Shown: positions 24,035 to 32,225 of the stretch, piece after piece
Position numbering within the stretch: the first letter of the stretch is position 1
Layout of the letters: each line of letters begins with the position of its first letter
Origin: Ktedonobacter robiniae
GTDB taxonomy: Bacteria; Chloroflexota; Ktedonobacteria; Ktedonobacterales; Ktedonobacteraceae
NCBI RefSeq assembly: GCF_016587375.1
Contig: NZ_BNJG01000001.1
Span: 3,292,001 to 3,356,000 of the forward strand
Reading direction: 5' to 3'
DNA: 64,000 bases
The notes under the pieces: model-generated
Database searches by the model: none
What the model saw: only the letters and a program-made list of their open reading frames with translations
What the model was told of the DNA's origin: nothing
Translations under genes and position numbers: made by a program

Positions 24035-25228
24035 ATGAACGGCGACATGATTGGTCACATCATCAGGGATCGCTATAAGCTTATTGACGAACGAGGAAGA
24101 GGGAGCTTTGCAACTGTCTATGTTGCTCGTGACCTCAAGAGCAATCATATTTACGCCGTAAAAGTCATGCACCTGGATCTCTCAAGCGACGAGGACTTAT
24201 TGGCACGCTTTCAGCGAGAGGCGCATATTCTTTTGCATCTGAATGATCCTCACATTGTGCGCATTGTTGACTATGGCAATGATGGCAATATGCACTATAT
24301 TGTGATGGATTATATCGATGGCCAGAATTTGAAGTATTATATGATCAATGATGGTTTGATGGACCCGATCCGGGCCATTGGGTATGCACGTCAAATCGCT
24401 GAGGGGTTGTGTATCGCACATAAACAGGGTGTTGTGCATCGCGACATCAAGCCGCAAAACATCCTTATTAATACAAGCAATCTTGTGAAGATCACCGATT
24501 TTGGCCTGGCGCGTGGTCGCGAAACGGTCACGTTGACTCAGTCCAATGTCTTTATGGGGACCGCTAATTATATCTCGCCAGAACAGGCTGAAAGCAGCCG
24601 TTCGGCTGATACACGCTCTGATCTATACTCAATTGCCGCGGTCTTATTTGAAATGCTTACGGGTCGCCCCCCCTTTCAGGGGGATACCGCAGTGGATATT
24701 GTGATCAAGCAGATCAATGAGAAGGTGCCCTCTATCTGTCGGCTTCGCTCGGATTTGCCGATGGAGACCGATCTCTTTATGCAGAAGGCACTCGCAAAGG
24801 CACCGGATGAGCGTTATGCAACCCCCCAGGATTTCATTGCGGCATTGGATCAATTGCTTGAGCGCTTGCAGGCGAGTGGCGTTGGACGTCCATCTGGCGC
24901 CGTCGCCGCGGCTTCACAGCAGAAAGAGGCCCGCCTGGTGGCGCTTGCGAATGGTCAGCCCTACGCCCTCAAGGGTGAACTGCTTGTAGTGGGGCGGCAC
25001 GATCCGACACTAGGTATATATCCCGACATCGATCTGGAGCATAAGACCGTTGGGCGAAGACACGCGTATCTGCGTAGACAGCAGGGAACATATACGGTAG
25101 AGGATCTGAATGCCCTGAATAAGACGCGCCTGAATGGAGAGATTTTAACGCCGCATGAGGAGCGTAAGCTTAAGGATGGTGATATTCTCCGCTTCGGCAA
25201 TGTTGAGGTACGCTTTGAATTGCGATAG
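24035..25228 (+). CDS. Serine/threonine protein kinase with C-terminal FHA domain
   Basis: Hanks-type kinase of 397 residues. ATG 24035 has AAGGGG upstream; a frame reaching 23900 crosses the promoter and is rejected. Kinase domain about 12-275: glycine loop GRGSFATVY, Lys43 in AVKVMHLD, HRDIKPQN at 135-142, DFG at 155-157, and the ANYISPEQA activation-segment end. No membrane helix, so cytosolic. An FHA domain at about 315-397 (VGRHDP..., TVGRRHAYL) binds phosphothreonine, perhaps the kinase's own autophosphorylation sites or the next gene's product. First gene of a three-gene signalling block with an FHA membrane protein and a second kinase. Confidence 0.95.
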   Translation: MNGDMIGHIIRDRYKLIDERGRGSFATVYVARDLKSNHIYAVKVMHLDLSSDEDLLARFQREAHILLHLNDPHIVRIVDYGNDGNMHYIVMDYIDGQNLKYYMINDGLMDPIRAIGYARQIAEGLCIAHKQGVVHRDIKPQNILINTSNLVKITDFGLARGRETVTLTQSNVFMGTANYISPEQAESSRSADTRSDLYSIAAVLFEMLTGRPPFQGDTAVDIVIKQINEKVPSICRLRSDLPMETDLFMQKALAKAPDERYATPQDFIAALDQLLERLQASGVGRPSGAVAAASQQKEARLVALANGQPYALKGELLVVGRHDPTLGIYPDIDLEHKTVGRRHAYLRRQQGTYTVEDLNALNKTRLNGEILTPHEERKLKDGDILRFGNVEVRFELR

Positions 25229-25279
25229 CTATTGTGTGTCGGCCGGCCTGAGTTTGTTGCACACAAGCGCGTCGCAATC

Positions 25280-25385
25280 GTAGGGGTGCCCGCAAGGGTG
25301 CCCGATTGAGTTCGGGTGGCAGCTGTTCGCGACTGGAGAAATGCCTGGCTCCTTGTCGCGGCGAGATTACTTCTGCCACCCCTAC
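25280..25385. repeat. Palindromic REP-like element between the kinase and FHA genes
   Basis: Outer arms GTAGGGGTG (25280-25288) and CACCCCTAC (25377-25385) enclose AATCG/CGATT and GGGTGCCCGCAAGGGTGCCC hairpins. The GTAGGGG-type palindrome resembles dispersed repeats seen in other Chloroflexota genomes. No coding potential. Confidence 0.55.
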
Positions 25386-25403
25386 AATCAGAGGGGTAAA
25401 GTT

Positions 25404-26753
25404 ATGAAAGAGGCCAAGCACATTTTTGTATTAGGGGTTACTTTGCCTGTGAACACGCCAATAATTATAATCGCCATTCTTGTTCTCGCTGTTGTTATCT
25501 TGATTGCCGCCTTCTTGCTTATTCGCAGTAGTGGCAAGAAAAAGGCTGAGGCTTCTAGCGCAAGCGACTGGCAGAGCCAGCAGCAGCCGGGCTGGGGCCA
25601 GGGTGGAGAGAACAACGCCTGGAACCAGTCACAGCAGCAGCAAGGTGGTTGGGGAGCGCAGCAGCCGCAACAGCAACAGAGCTGGGGCCAGGGCGGAGAG
25701 AACAACGCCTGGAACCAGTCACAGGCCCAGCCACAGCAGCAGGGAGGTTGGGGAGCGCAACAGCCGCAACAGCAACAGAACTGGGGAGCATCAGCTGCGC
25801 AGCAGCCACAGCAGCAGCAAGGCTGGGGCCAGGGCGGAGAGAACAATGCCTGGAGCCAGTCACAGCCACAGCAGCAGCCGCAACAGGGTTGGGGAGCGCA
25901 ACAGCCGCAGCAACAACAGAGTTGGGATGCTGCGCAACAGCCACAGCAGCCAAGCTGGGATGCCGCGCAACAGCCGCAACAGCAGCAGGGTTGGGGGGCG
26001 TCAGCCGCACAACAGCCGCAGCAAGGTAACTGGGGAGCCTCCCCAGCAAGCGCAGCTCCGCAGCCTGCTAATCAGTGGGGCAATCCAGCGACCGGTGCAG
26101 GTTCACAGCCTTCCTGGAACGCGCCAGCGGCCACACAGGAGCCCTGGAACCAGGGTCAGCAGCAACAGGGGCAGGAAGCCTGGAACCAGGGGCAGCAACA
26201 GCCGTGGGGAGCACAGGCCCCTCAGTCACAGTCCGCGCCTGCGTCCTTTGGTGGCTCCAATCCCTCCTGGAATCAGGCAGCATCTCAGCCACAACAGCCG
26301 CAGCAAGGGGCCTGGGGCGCTCAGCCTGGTGGGGCACCCGCGTGGCAACAGGGTGGCGCGGGACCCAATACCCCGGGGATGCAGCAGGATCAGACCGTGT
26401 TTGCCTCCGATGCCGATAGAACCGTGCTTCGCCCCGGTGGCCAGGTCGGTAGTCTGGGTATGGTACGTGTCGAGGAAGGTAAAGAGCCTGGCCGTATCTA
26501 CGAGGTGCGCAAGGATAGCCTGAGCATTGGCCGTAGCCGCGAGAGCGATATCTTCCTGGAAGACCTGGCTGTCTCACGTCTGCATGCCTCTATCGTGAAT
26601 ATGGGCAATGGCAACTATGCCTTGAAGGATGAGGGCAGCGCGAATGGCACGAAGGTCAATGGGCAGCTGGTGAATAAGTACCAGACGTATCAGTTGCAAG
26701 AAGGCGATCGCATTCAGCTGGGACAGACAGTCCTGGTCTTTGCCAGGCGTTAG
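25404..26753 (+). CDS. Membrane-anchored FHA protein with a long W/Q/G-rich stalk
   Basis: 449 residues from ATG 25404 behind GAGGGG. A single membrane helix at about 20-40 (IIIIAILVLAVVILIAAFLLI) ends in a basic RSSGKKK stop, so the remainder should face the cytoplasm. Residues about 55-340 are low-complexity: units such as GWGAQQPQQQQ, SWGQGGENNAWNQSQ and AQQPQQ recur many times, with a tryptophan every 8-12 residues. After a DRTVLRP segment, which offers a Thr phosphosite, an FHA domain fills about 375-449 (SIGRSRESDIFLEDLAVSRLHASI). It probably docks phosphorylated partners of the flanking kinases at the membrane. The sticky W/Q stalk suggests self-association; that is inference. Confidence 0.88.
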   Translation: MKEAKHIFVLGVTLPVNTPIIIIAILVLAVVILIAAFLLIRSSGKKKAEASSASDWQSQQQPGWGQGGENNAWNQSQQQQGGWGAQQPQQQQSWGQGGENNAWNQSQAQPQQQGGWGAQQPQQQQNWGASAAQQPQQQQGWGQGGENNAWSQSQPQQQPQQGWGAQQPQQQQSWDAAQQPQQPSWDAAQQPQQQQGWGASAAQQPQQGNWGASPASAAPQPANQWGNPATGAGSQPSWNAPAATQEPWNQGQQQQGQEAWNQGQQQPWGAQAPQSQSAPASFGGSNPSWNQAASQPQQPQQGAWGAQPGGAPAWQQGGAGPNTPGMQQDQTVFASDADRTVLRPGGQVGSLGMVRVEEGKEPGRIYEVRKDSLSIGRSRESDIFLEDLAVSRLHASIVNMGNGNYALKDEGSANGTKVNGQLVNKYQTYQLQEGDRIQLGQTVLVFARR

Positions 26754-26832
26754 TCCCGCTTCTCTTGCTTGAGAGCGCGAAACATGGTACGTTGTAGTAC
26801 AGCACAAAAATCTACAGAAGGAACATAGATAC

Positions 26833-26889
26833 TGCCACGTAGGCACGAAGTGCCTCTTGTATACAAGGTGCATGTATTCCTGCGTGGCA
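26833..26889 (+). promoter_or_regulatory. Three-way-junction-like structure ahead of the second kinase
   Basis: Outer stem TGCCACG (26833-26839) / CGTGGCA (26883-26889) encloses AGGCAC-GAA-GTGCCT and the perfect palindrome CTTGTATACAAG (26856-26867). It ends ten bases before the start codon of a gene with no visible Shine-Dalgarno. It may control translation; alternatively CTTGTATACAAG is an operator overlapping a -10. Confidence 0.4.
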
Positions 26890-26899
26890 TTGCGATACA

Positions 26900-28036
26900 A
26901 TGGAGCAAGACGATCTCATTGGAACAACGCTTGGCAACTATCGCATTCTTGCCAAGCTTGGGCAGGGAGGCATGGCCCGCGTCTATAAGGGATTTCAAGA
27001 GAACCTTGATCGCGAGGTTGCGATTAAAGTGCTTCCGCCCTGGTATGCCGCGGACCGGAGCTTTGTAGAACGTTTCAATCTAGAAGCAAAACTTGTTGCT
27101 CGCCTCTCCCATCCTAATATCGTAACAGTTCATGATGCCAGTGAACATAACGGGCATCTCTACATTGTTATGCAACTGGTGACAGGCGGGACGCTGAAGA
27201 ATCGTCTTGATATGTTGCATAGTGAAGGGCTGGTAATGGATATTACCGAGGCCGTTCCTATCTTTACGCAGATCGCGAGTGCGCTCTCCTATGCGCATGA
27301 GCAGGGCATTATTCACCGTGATGTCAAGCCAGTGAACGTACTCATGGATGCGGATCGTCCAATCCTCTCCGACTTTGGTATCGCGAAGGTGGTTGCCGTC
27401 ACGCAGAGCAACCTGACGCGTCCGGGGGCTGGCGTAGGCACGCCTGAATATATGTCGCCTGAACAGTGCCAGGGAGGTTCTGTGGATGGCCGCGCAGATA
27501 TCTATGCCCTGGGTGTGATGCTCTTCGAGTCTTTGACGGGGTATACCCCATTCAGGGGCGATAACTATCCTGCTCTGGCCCATAGCCATATCTATGAGCC
27601 ACCACCGCGTCCCACATCCTTCAATCCACATATCCCGGCCCCTATTGAGCATATCATTTTAACGGCCCTGGCGAAAAATCCCCAGCAGCGCTATCAACGC
27701 GCCAGCGACATGGGGGATGCACTCAGTAAAGCGCTTAGTTCACTACAAGCTGGGCCGGCAGCTAGCTATCCAGCAGCTAACGCGCCAGCGAATCCCTACT
27801 ATGCTCAACCAAACACCAGTGCCTATGTGCGACCACAGCAACCGGCTGCTCCTTCTGTGGCTGAGGGTCGCCAGGTGGCGATGTATCCCTGTCATTATTG
27901 CCAGCATTATAATAAGCCCAACATGCGCTTCTGCACGCGCTGTGGGGCACCCATGAACCAGTGTGCCTCGTGCGGTACGATGAATCCAGCTAATAATCGC
28001 TTCTGCACGGCGTGCGGCCAACCCTTGATCGTCTAG
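26900..28036 (+). CDS. Serine/threonine protein kinase with C-terminal double zinc ribbon
   Basis: A 378-residue Hanks-type kinase without a membrane helix. Glycine loop LGQGGMARVYKG at 20-31, Lys43, HRDVKPVN at 139-146, DFG at 158-160, GTPEYMSPEQ in the activation segment: all catalytic residues intact. A Pro/Ala/Tyr-rich linker (about 285-325) leads to two zinc ribbons, CHYC...CTRC and CASC...CTAC, in the last 50 residues, a double-zinc-ribbon module that usually mediates protein contact. No Shine-Dalgarno is seen; a structured leader precedes the ATG. Kinase plus zinc-ribbon output fits the zinc-ribbon proteins elsewhere in the window as possible partners (inference). Confidence 0.94.
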   Translation: MEQDDLIGTTLGNYRILAKLGQGGMARVYKGFQENLDREVAIKVLPPWYAADRSFVERFNLEAKLVARLSHPNIVTVHDASEHNGHLYIVMQLVTGGTLKNRLDMLHSEGLVMDITEAVPIFTQIASALSYAHEQGIIHRDVKPVNVLMDADRPILSDFGIAKVVAVTQSNLTRPGAGVGTPEYMSPEQCQGGSVDGRADIYALGVMLFESLTGYTPFRGDNYPALAHSHIYEPPPRPTSFNPHIPAPIEHIILTALAKNPQQRYQRASDMGDALSKALSSLQAGPAASYPAANAPANPYYAQPNTSAYVRPQQPAAPSVAEGRQVAMYPCHYCQHYNKPNMRFCTRCGAPMNQCASCGTMNPANNRFCTACGQPLIV

Positions 28037-28071
28037 TCGTGAGGCGTAAAGAGATTAATTTTGTGCCCTGT

Positions 28072-28138
28072 CCGGTGTTGTTAAAGCACGCGTCTACATA
28101 TACACGTCATATGTAGACGCGTGTTTTAACAGCGTCGA
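28072..28138. repeat. Dispersed palindromic repeat, family B, copy 1
   Basis: TGTTAAAGCACGCGTCTACATAT and its near-perfect complement around ACACGTC, followed by GCGTCGAGCC. It lies between two convergent genes and probably serves as a two-way terminator. Related copies at 32132-32214 and 62947-63030, and a chimera at 43321-43370. Confidence 0.8.
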
Positions 28139-28144
28139 GCCGTT

Positions 28145-28627
28145 TTATGTCAGGCGATCACTGGGATTGGCGCGGAGCCGCTCAAGCATTTTGCGTCGTT
28201 CTTCAAGGCGTTTGTGTTGCAGCATCAGGCGTTGTTCTGCTGTTAGTGAGAGGATCGTGCGTACACGCTCAACAATAATGCTGGGCTGAGTGGGTTTGGT
28301 AATATATTCGATGGCACCCTCTTCGATGCCCTGGAGTTGTTCAGATAAATTAACGAGGGCGCTGAGGACGAGGACGGGAATGGGGGGATTAGTCTGATGG
28401 CTATGCAGCCAGTGCAGAACGTCCCAGCCAGAAACCGGGCGCATGACCAGGTCCAGGATGATCAGGTGGGGGCGAAACTGGGGAATAAGGTTGATGGCCT
28501 CCTGCCCATTATAAGCGGCCTGCGTTGCAAAACCATTGTGCTCTAAGAAGAAACATAAAACCTGTTGAATGGCTGCCTCATCCTCGACAACCAGGATCCT
28601 GTGTTTCACTGGAGACTCGTTCTGCAT
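28145..28627 (-). CDS. Single-domain response regulator
   Basis: A CheY-like receiver of 160 residues. Start at ATG 28627 with GAGG upstream; TTG 28651 is a weaker option. Acidic pocket VVEDE (13-17), phospho-acceptor Asp59 in LIILDLVM, the Ser/Thr switch in VLSAL, and Lys in ITKPTQP near 108. The C-terminal tail of about 35 residues (LTAEQRLMLQHKRLEERRKML) is a charged helix without a DNA-binding domain. It follows the histidine kinase gene in the same direction, so the two probably form a pair, though a giant hairpin lies between them. Confidence 0.92.
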   Translation of the reverse strand: MQNESPVKHRILVVEDEAAIQQVLCFFLEHNGFATQAAYNGQEAINLIPQFRPHLIILDLVMRPVSGWDVLHWLHSHQTNPPIPVLVLSALVNLSEQLQGIEEGAIEYITKPTQPSIIVERVRTILSLTAEQRLMLQHKRLEERRKMLERLRANPSDRLT

Positions 28628-28651
28628 CTTTCTTGCCTCTACTCTCTCCAA

Positions 28652-28720
28652 TTTCTATTTGGTGGTGTGCTGGGTCTCGCAGCCTGCGGCTGCGAGACCC
28701 AGCACACCACCAAATAGAAA
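28652..28720. repeat. Giant perfect hairpin between kinase and regulator genes, 33-bp stem
   Basis: The left arm starts TTTCTATTTGGTGGTGTGC and is perfectly complemented around loop TGC. It lies within the gap between the histidine kinase stop (28736) and the response regulator start (28627), both leftward, so read-through would have to cross it. Confidence 0.9.
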
Positions 28721-28735
28721 GAAGTTGCAACGAGA

Positions 28736-30910
28736 TTAACTATTCAAGGCATAGGTTGGGCGCGAGCGACGGAGTGGGAAACGGACCTCCGCAACTGTAT
28801 ACTCCGCCGTCTCCCCGCTGGTTTGCTCGTCTTGTTTGGTGCTCGCGGGACGGGTGATGGTCTCGCGTCGCAGCGCAAAGCGGCCACCGAGGTCGCCAAT
28901 CAGGTTCTTGATAAGGGAGAGACCCAGACCCTCGCCGCTCTCGCCTGGCTCTTCCTGCTGCTCATGCTCGGCTGATGGCCCCTTGCCGCTATCGAGTACC
29001 TGGATGGCGACATATCCATCCTCTTCCTCGAAGCCGCGAATAATGACGGTGCCGCGTGTTACTTCGGCCATGCCATGCTTAATCGCGTTAGAAACCATTT
29101 CGTTAATGACCAGGGCGAGGATGGTTACGGCCCGGGAAGGAATAACCACGGGACAGGTCTCGACCTGGAAGGAGATGCGCTTCTCGGGCGGACTAAGGTT
29201 GGCGTTAGCAACGCCCACAATCTTGCGCGCGATATCGTCGACGCGCGCCTCGCTGACATCTTCATGTGCGAGCAGGTCATGGGTGGCGGCCAGGCCTTGT
29301 ACACGGTTGACGCTCTCCGCCAGAATATGGCGTACCTCGGGCGATCTGGTACGCCGGCGTTGAAGCGAGAGAATACCCGCGACCGTGGCCAGGTTATTTT
29401 TGACGCGATGATGTAACTCGCGCAGGAGCACCGATTTCAGTTCGAGTCCACGCCGGGTCTCTTCGTAGAGGCGCGCATTCTCGATGGCGATGGCGGCCTC
29501 ATTGGCGAAGGTAACGACGAGCTGCATCTGCTCAGGACTGAGAAGGTGACGATGGCTACTGTAGATGCAGATACAGCCCAGCACCTTCTGCTTAACCTTA
29601 AGCGGGACACAGAGTACCGAGTGAATCTCTGATGAGAGCGTCGGGTCATCATGAATAAAGCAATGCTCGTCGGCATGGAAGCAGTCTACCGCCATGCTGG
29701 GACGCCCGGTCTGGACGGTTCGGCCGGCGCAACACTGGCCCACGCCAATCTGGAGATTGCTCGCCTGCTCGGGATTCAGCCCATAGTGTGCCAACACATG
29801 CAGGCGTCGCCGGTCGGGATCGAGCTCAAAAATACACGAGCGCTCGGCACCTGAGAGGTGCACGGCCTGCGTGGTGATAATCTGCAATACCTCTTCCAGA
29901 TTGAGGGTGGAGGCGATGATATAGGAGACGCGGTGAATGGTGGCGAGTTCGTGCACCTTGCGGCGTAGCTGCTCGTCGGTCTGCTCGTAGAGACGGCCAT
30001 TCTCGATATTGATGGCGATGATGCCTGCAATTACCTCGACAAAGTTCACCTCGTCGCGGGTGAACTCGCGCGGCTCGCTTGATTGCACGCTGATGACGCC
30101 GATGAGGCGTTCGGCGGTGCCAAAGAAGATGATGGGGAGCGCCATCACGCCCCGGTAGGGGGTACTGTATGAGCGGGCCTCGGTGGCGAAGTTGGGATCG
30201 CCCAGGGCGTCGTTTGAGTGCAAGGGGCGGCCCTTATCGGCGACCCATCCACTGTAGCCTTCACCTAGACGCAGAATGAAGTGCATACCACCCAGGGGAC
30301 GTGGTCCATTGGTTGCACGCAAGGTCAGGACACGTTGAAGCTCATCATAGAAGAAGATGGAGCAGAGATCGACATTCAGCTCCTCAGCAATTACCTGTGC
30401 TGTGTTTTCGAGGGTCTGGTCCAGGTCCATGGCAGAGTTGCTGTAGCCATTGACCCGCTGAAGCGCGAGGAGGCGATGCTCAAGCTGCTGCGTTAAATGT
30501 GTGGTAGTCCTGGCCTGCTGTTCCACGACATGCTGGAACCCCCGTGTGAGTGCGAGGGCACTTTTATTGTGTAGTTGGTAGAGGTATCCAAGCGTGGTCA
30601 CAAGTTCTTCGGGATGCTCCTGAAAGATGTGCTTGATCTCGGTGGCTGCGGCATCCACAAAACTCTGGATCTCTTGCAGTCGCGTATCGAGCTTCTCATC
30701 ATAGGTGACGAGTCGGCGTCCTACCTGCTCAAAGCGCGCGGTGAGGGATGACTCATCGTGATCCTGTGTGCCGATGAGCGTCTGAAAGAGCTGCCACGCG
30801 TCGTTCTCATTTTCTCGTCCTTGATGCCCATCCCATGCGTGTTGCAGGCTCATTTTTAAGCGCGGCAAGTGAGGTGCCAGTATTTGCTCTACATTAACGC
30901 CTTGTGTCAC
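28736..30910 (-). CDS. GAF-GAF sensor histidine kinase, HisKA_2 type
   Basis: A soluble 724-residue histidine kinase. Order: an N-terminal globin/sensor-like helical region (about 1-140), coiled coil, GAF1 (about 160-310), linker helix, GAF2 (about 335-490), a HisKA_2 dimer/phospho-acceptor helix with RELHHRVKNNL near residue 500, and a HATPase domain with NEMVSNAIKHG and GEGLGLSLIKNLI. GAF2 carries an unusual set of cysteines (GQCCAGR, VDCFH, EHCFIH, LCVPL, GCICIY), which could hold a metal or Fe-S centre or act as a redox switch; that is inference. No transmembrane segment. The likely partner is the receiver at 28145-28627. Confidence 0.92.
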   Translation of the reverse strand: MTQGVNVEQILAPHLPRLKMSLQHAWDGHQGRENENDAWQLFQTLIGTQDHDESSLTARFEQVGRRLVTYDEKLDTRLQEIQSFVDAAATEIKHIFQEHPEELVTTLGYLYQLHNKSALALTRGFQHVVEQQARTTTHLTQQLEHRLLALQRVNGYSNSAMDLDQTLENTAQVIAEELNVDLCSIFFYDELQRVLTLRATNGPRPLGGMHFILRLGEGYSGWVADKGRPLHSNDALGDPNFATEARSYSTPYRGVMALPIIFFGTAERLIGVISVQSSEPREFTRDEVNFVEVIAGIIAINIENGRLYEQTDEQLRRKVHELATIHRVSYIIASTLNLEEVLQIITTQAVHLSGAERSCIFELDPDRRRLHVLAHYGLNPEQASNLQIGVGQCCAGRTVQTGRPSMAVDCFHADEHCFIHDDPTLSSEIHSVLCVPLKVKQKVLGCICIYSSHRHLLSPEQMQLVVTFANEAAIAIENARLYEETRRGLELKSVLLRELHHRVKNNLATVAGILSLQRRRTRSPEVRHILAESVNRVQGLAATHDLLAHEDVSEARVDDIARKIVGVANANLSPPEKRISFQVETCPVVIPSRAVTILALVINEMVSNAIKHGMAEVTRGTVIIRGFEEEDGYVAIQVLDSGKGPSAEHEQQEEPGESGEGLGLSLIKNLIGDLGGRFALRRETITRPASTKQDEQTSGETAEYTVAEVRFPLRRSRPTYALNS

Positions 30911-31145
30911 GTTTTTATCCTAGCTTCCAACTATCCCACGGTCTCTATGGCCTGGATGTTTACTTGATCTATCACCTTTTATCAATGAGTGTATTGTAAA
31001 GGTGCTGCCTAGAGGTGTCAAGTAGACGACGAACTGAGGCCGTCGCCTCGCATAGTTCTATTGATGATTACAAATATGATGATGCTTCGTCATATCAAAT
31101 GAACACTCTTTCATAAGGGGCTACGCTTTTCGAGAGGATTTATCT
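30911..31145. promoter_or_regulatory. Divergent promoter region
   Basis: 235 bases between the histidine kinase gene and the zinc-ribbon gene, which diverge. It should hold both promoters; no operator repeat stands out. Confidence 0.4.
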
Positions 31146-32105
31146 ATGCGATGTATGAATTGTGGTTTTCCCGTTTCTCCTTCGCGCACGAGCTGCCCGC
31201 GTTGTGGCGCCGCCATAAATCAAGGGAACGATGGTAGAATGCAGGGTGGGCCGGGACCAGGAACTCCCACGCCAATGGGGAACGGTATGTATCCGCCAGC
31301 TGCGGGCGCGCCAGTTGGACAGCCTGTGCCGGGGCAGCAGTGGCAACAGGGGCCAGGGGGAGGAGCTGGCGGGGCTAATTATAACCCGCAAATGCAGCAA
31401 CTCTTTGCCAACAATGGCCGCCCTGGCCCTCAACCCTATGCCTCTCCTCCAGGCTTCAATGGCCCGGCCGGTTCGATGGCCTCAACAAATGTTGCTCAGC
31501 CACGGGCCCCCCAGCGCTCGTCGCGCCTGCCTTTGACCATCGCTGGTATCAGTGTATTCATCGGCGCGATGATGTTGGTACTGGTGTTTGTTTTTGCGTC
31601 CGCGTTTTCGCAGACTTCGAATGATAATCACAAGACAACGGTGTTACCAAGCCCGACAAGTGCTCCCCAGCAGGTCGTGAGTGGCACAACCCCGACCCCA
31701 GATGCCCAGGCCACGCCAACGGACACGGCCCCAACCCCAACCCCCACTACAGATCCCGGGCAGTATCCCGCTTCTCAATATGTCAGCGACGCCCAGATGG
31801 CGCATTCGGTGGATATGCAGACTGCCAAGCCGACGGATACGGGCGATACCTTTCAGGCGGGACAGAAAATGTATGTGACCTTTGGACTGCCTGCGGGCAA
31901 GGGTGGGGCGGCCTGCTTGCAGTGGTATATTGGTGACCAGCAATTTGCTACCTATCCTATCGCGGTCAAGGCAACCTCTACCAGGACGTACTCCTATGCT
32001 ATTACAGGTGGCAAGGGGCAAGGTCACGTGGAGATTTACTGGGCCTCCTCGACCGCCTGTGGCGATAAGCAACTGGCACAGAAAGTTAATTATACTGTGC
32101 AGTAG
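31146..32105 (+). CDS. Zinc-ribbon, single-TM protein with exported beta domain
   Basis: 319 residues of unknown function. The N-terminus is a zinc ribbon (MRCMNC...CPRC, residues 1-22), then a Gly/Pro/Gln-rich cytosolic linker, one membrane helix at about 128-152 (LTIAGISVFIGAMMLVLVFVF), a Pro/Thr-rich stalk (PTPDAQATPTDTAPTPTPTT) and an outside domain of about 110 residues with two cysteines (AACLQWY and STACGDK). The layout repeats that of the frameshifted gene at 5070-5986, so this is a protein type used more than once here. The ribbon inside and a beta domain outside suggest transmembrane signalling or a scaffold. Confidence 0.8.
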   Translation: MRCMNCGFPVSPSRTSCPRCGAAINQGNDGRMQGGPGPGTPTPMGNGMYPPAAGAPVGQPVPGQQWQQGPGGGAGGANYNPQMQQLFANNGRPGPQPYASPPGFNGPAGSMASTNVAQPRAPQRSSRLPLTIAGISVFIGAMMLVLVFVFASAFSQTSNDNHKTTVLPSPTSAPQQVVSGTTPTPDAQATPTDTAPTPTPTTDPGQYPASQYVSDAQMAHSVDMQTAKPTDTGDTFQAGQKMYVTFGLPAGKGGAACLQWYIGDQQFATYPIAVKATSTRTYSYAITGGKGQGHVEIYWASSTACGDKQLAQKVNYTVQ

Positions 32106-32131
32106 CTTTTGTAACGGCATACTACTCGGCC

Positions 32132-32214
32132 CGACGCTACTAAAGTACGCGTCTGCATATGATTTAACAACATGCCCGTATCATCATATGCAGACGCGTA
32201 CTTTAGTAGCGTCG
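32132..32214. repeat. Dispersed palindromic repeat, family B, copy 2
   Basis: The left arm begins CGACGCTACTAAAGTACGCG and continues through TCTGCATATGAT, with its complement, ending TAGTAGCGTCG, on the right; 16-nt loop. It lies between convergent stops at 32105 and 32226. Confidence 0.85.
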
Positions 32215-32225
32215 GACTATCACAG

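Noticed and set aside
25560..26330. Tandem repeats that could be read as a CRISPR-like or satellite array
   Set aside because: Repeat units are multiples of three, vary in length and encode a continuous protein stretch; no spacers and no cas genes.
25504..26523. Long open frames in other reading frames and on the other strand across the W/Q repeat region
   Set aside because: They are by-products of the repetitive CAG/GGC-rich coding sequence; only the 25404-26753 frame has an RBS, membrane helix and FHA domain.
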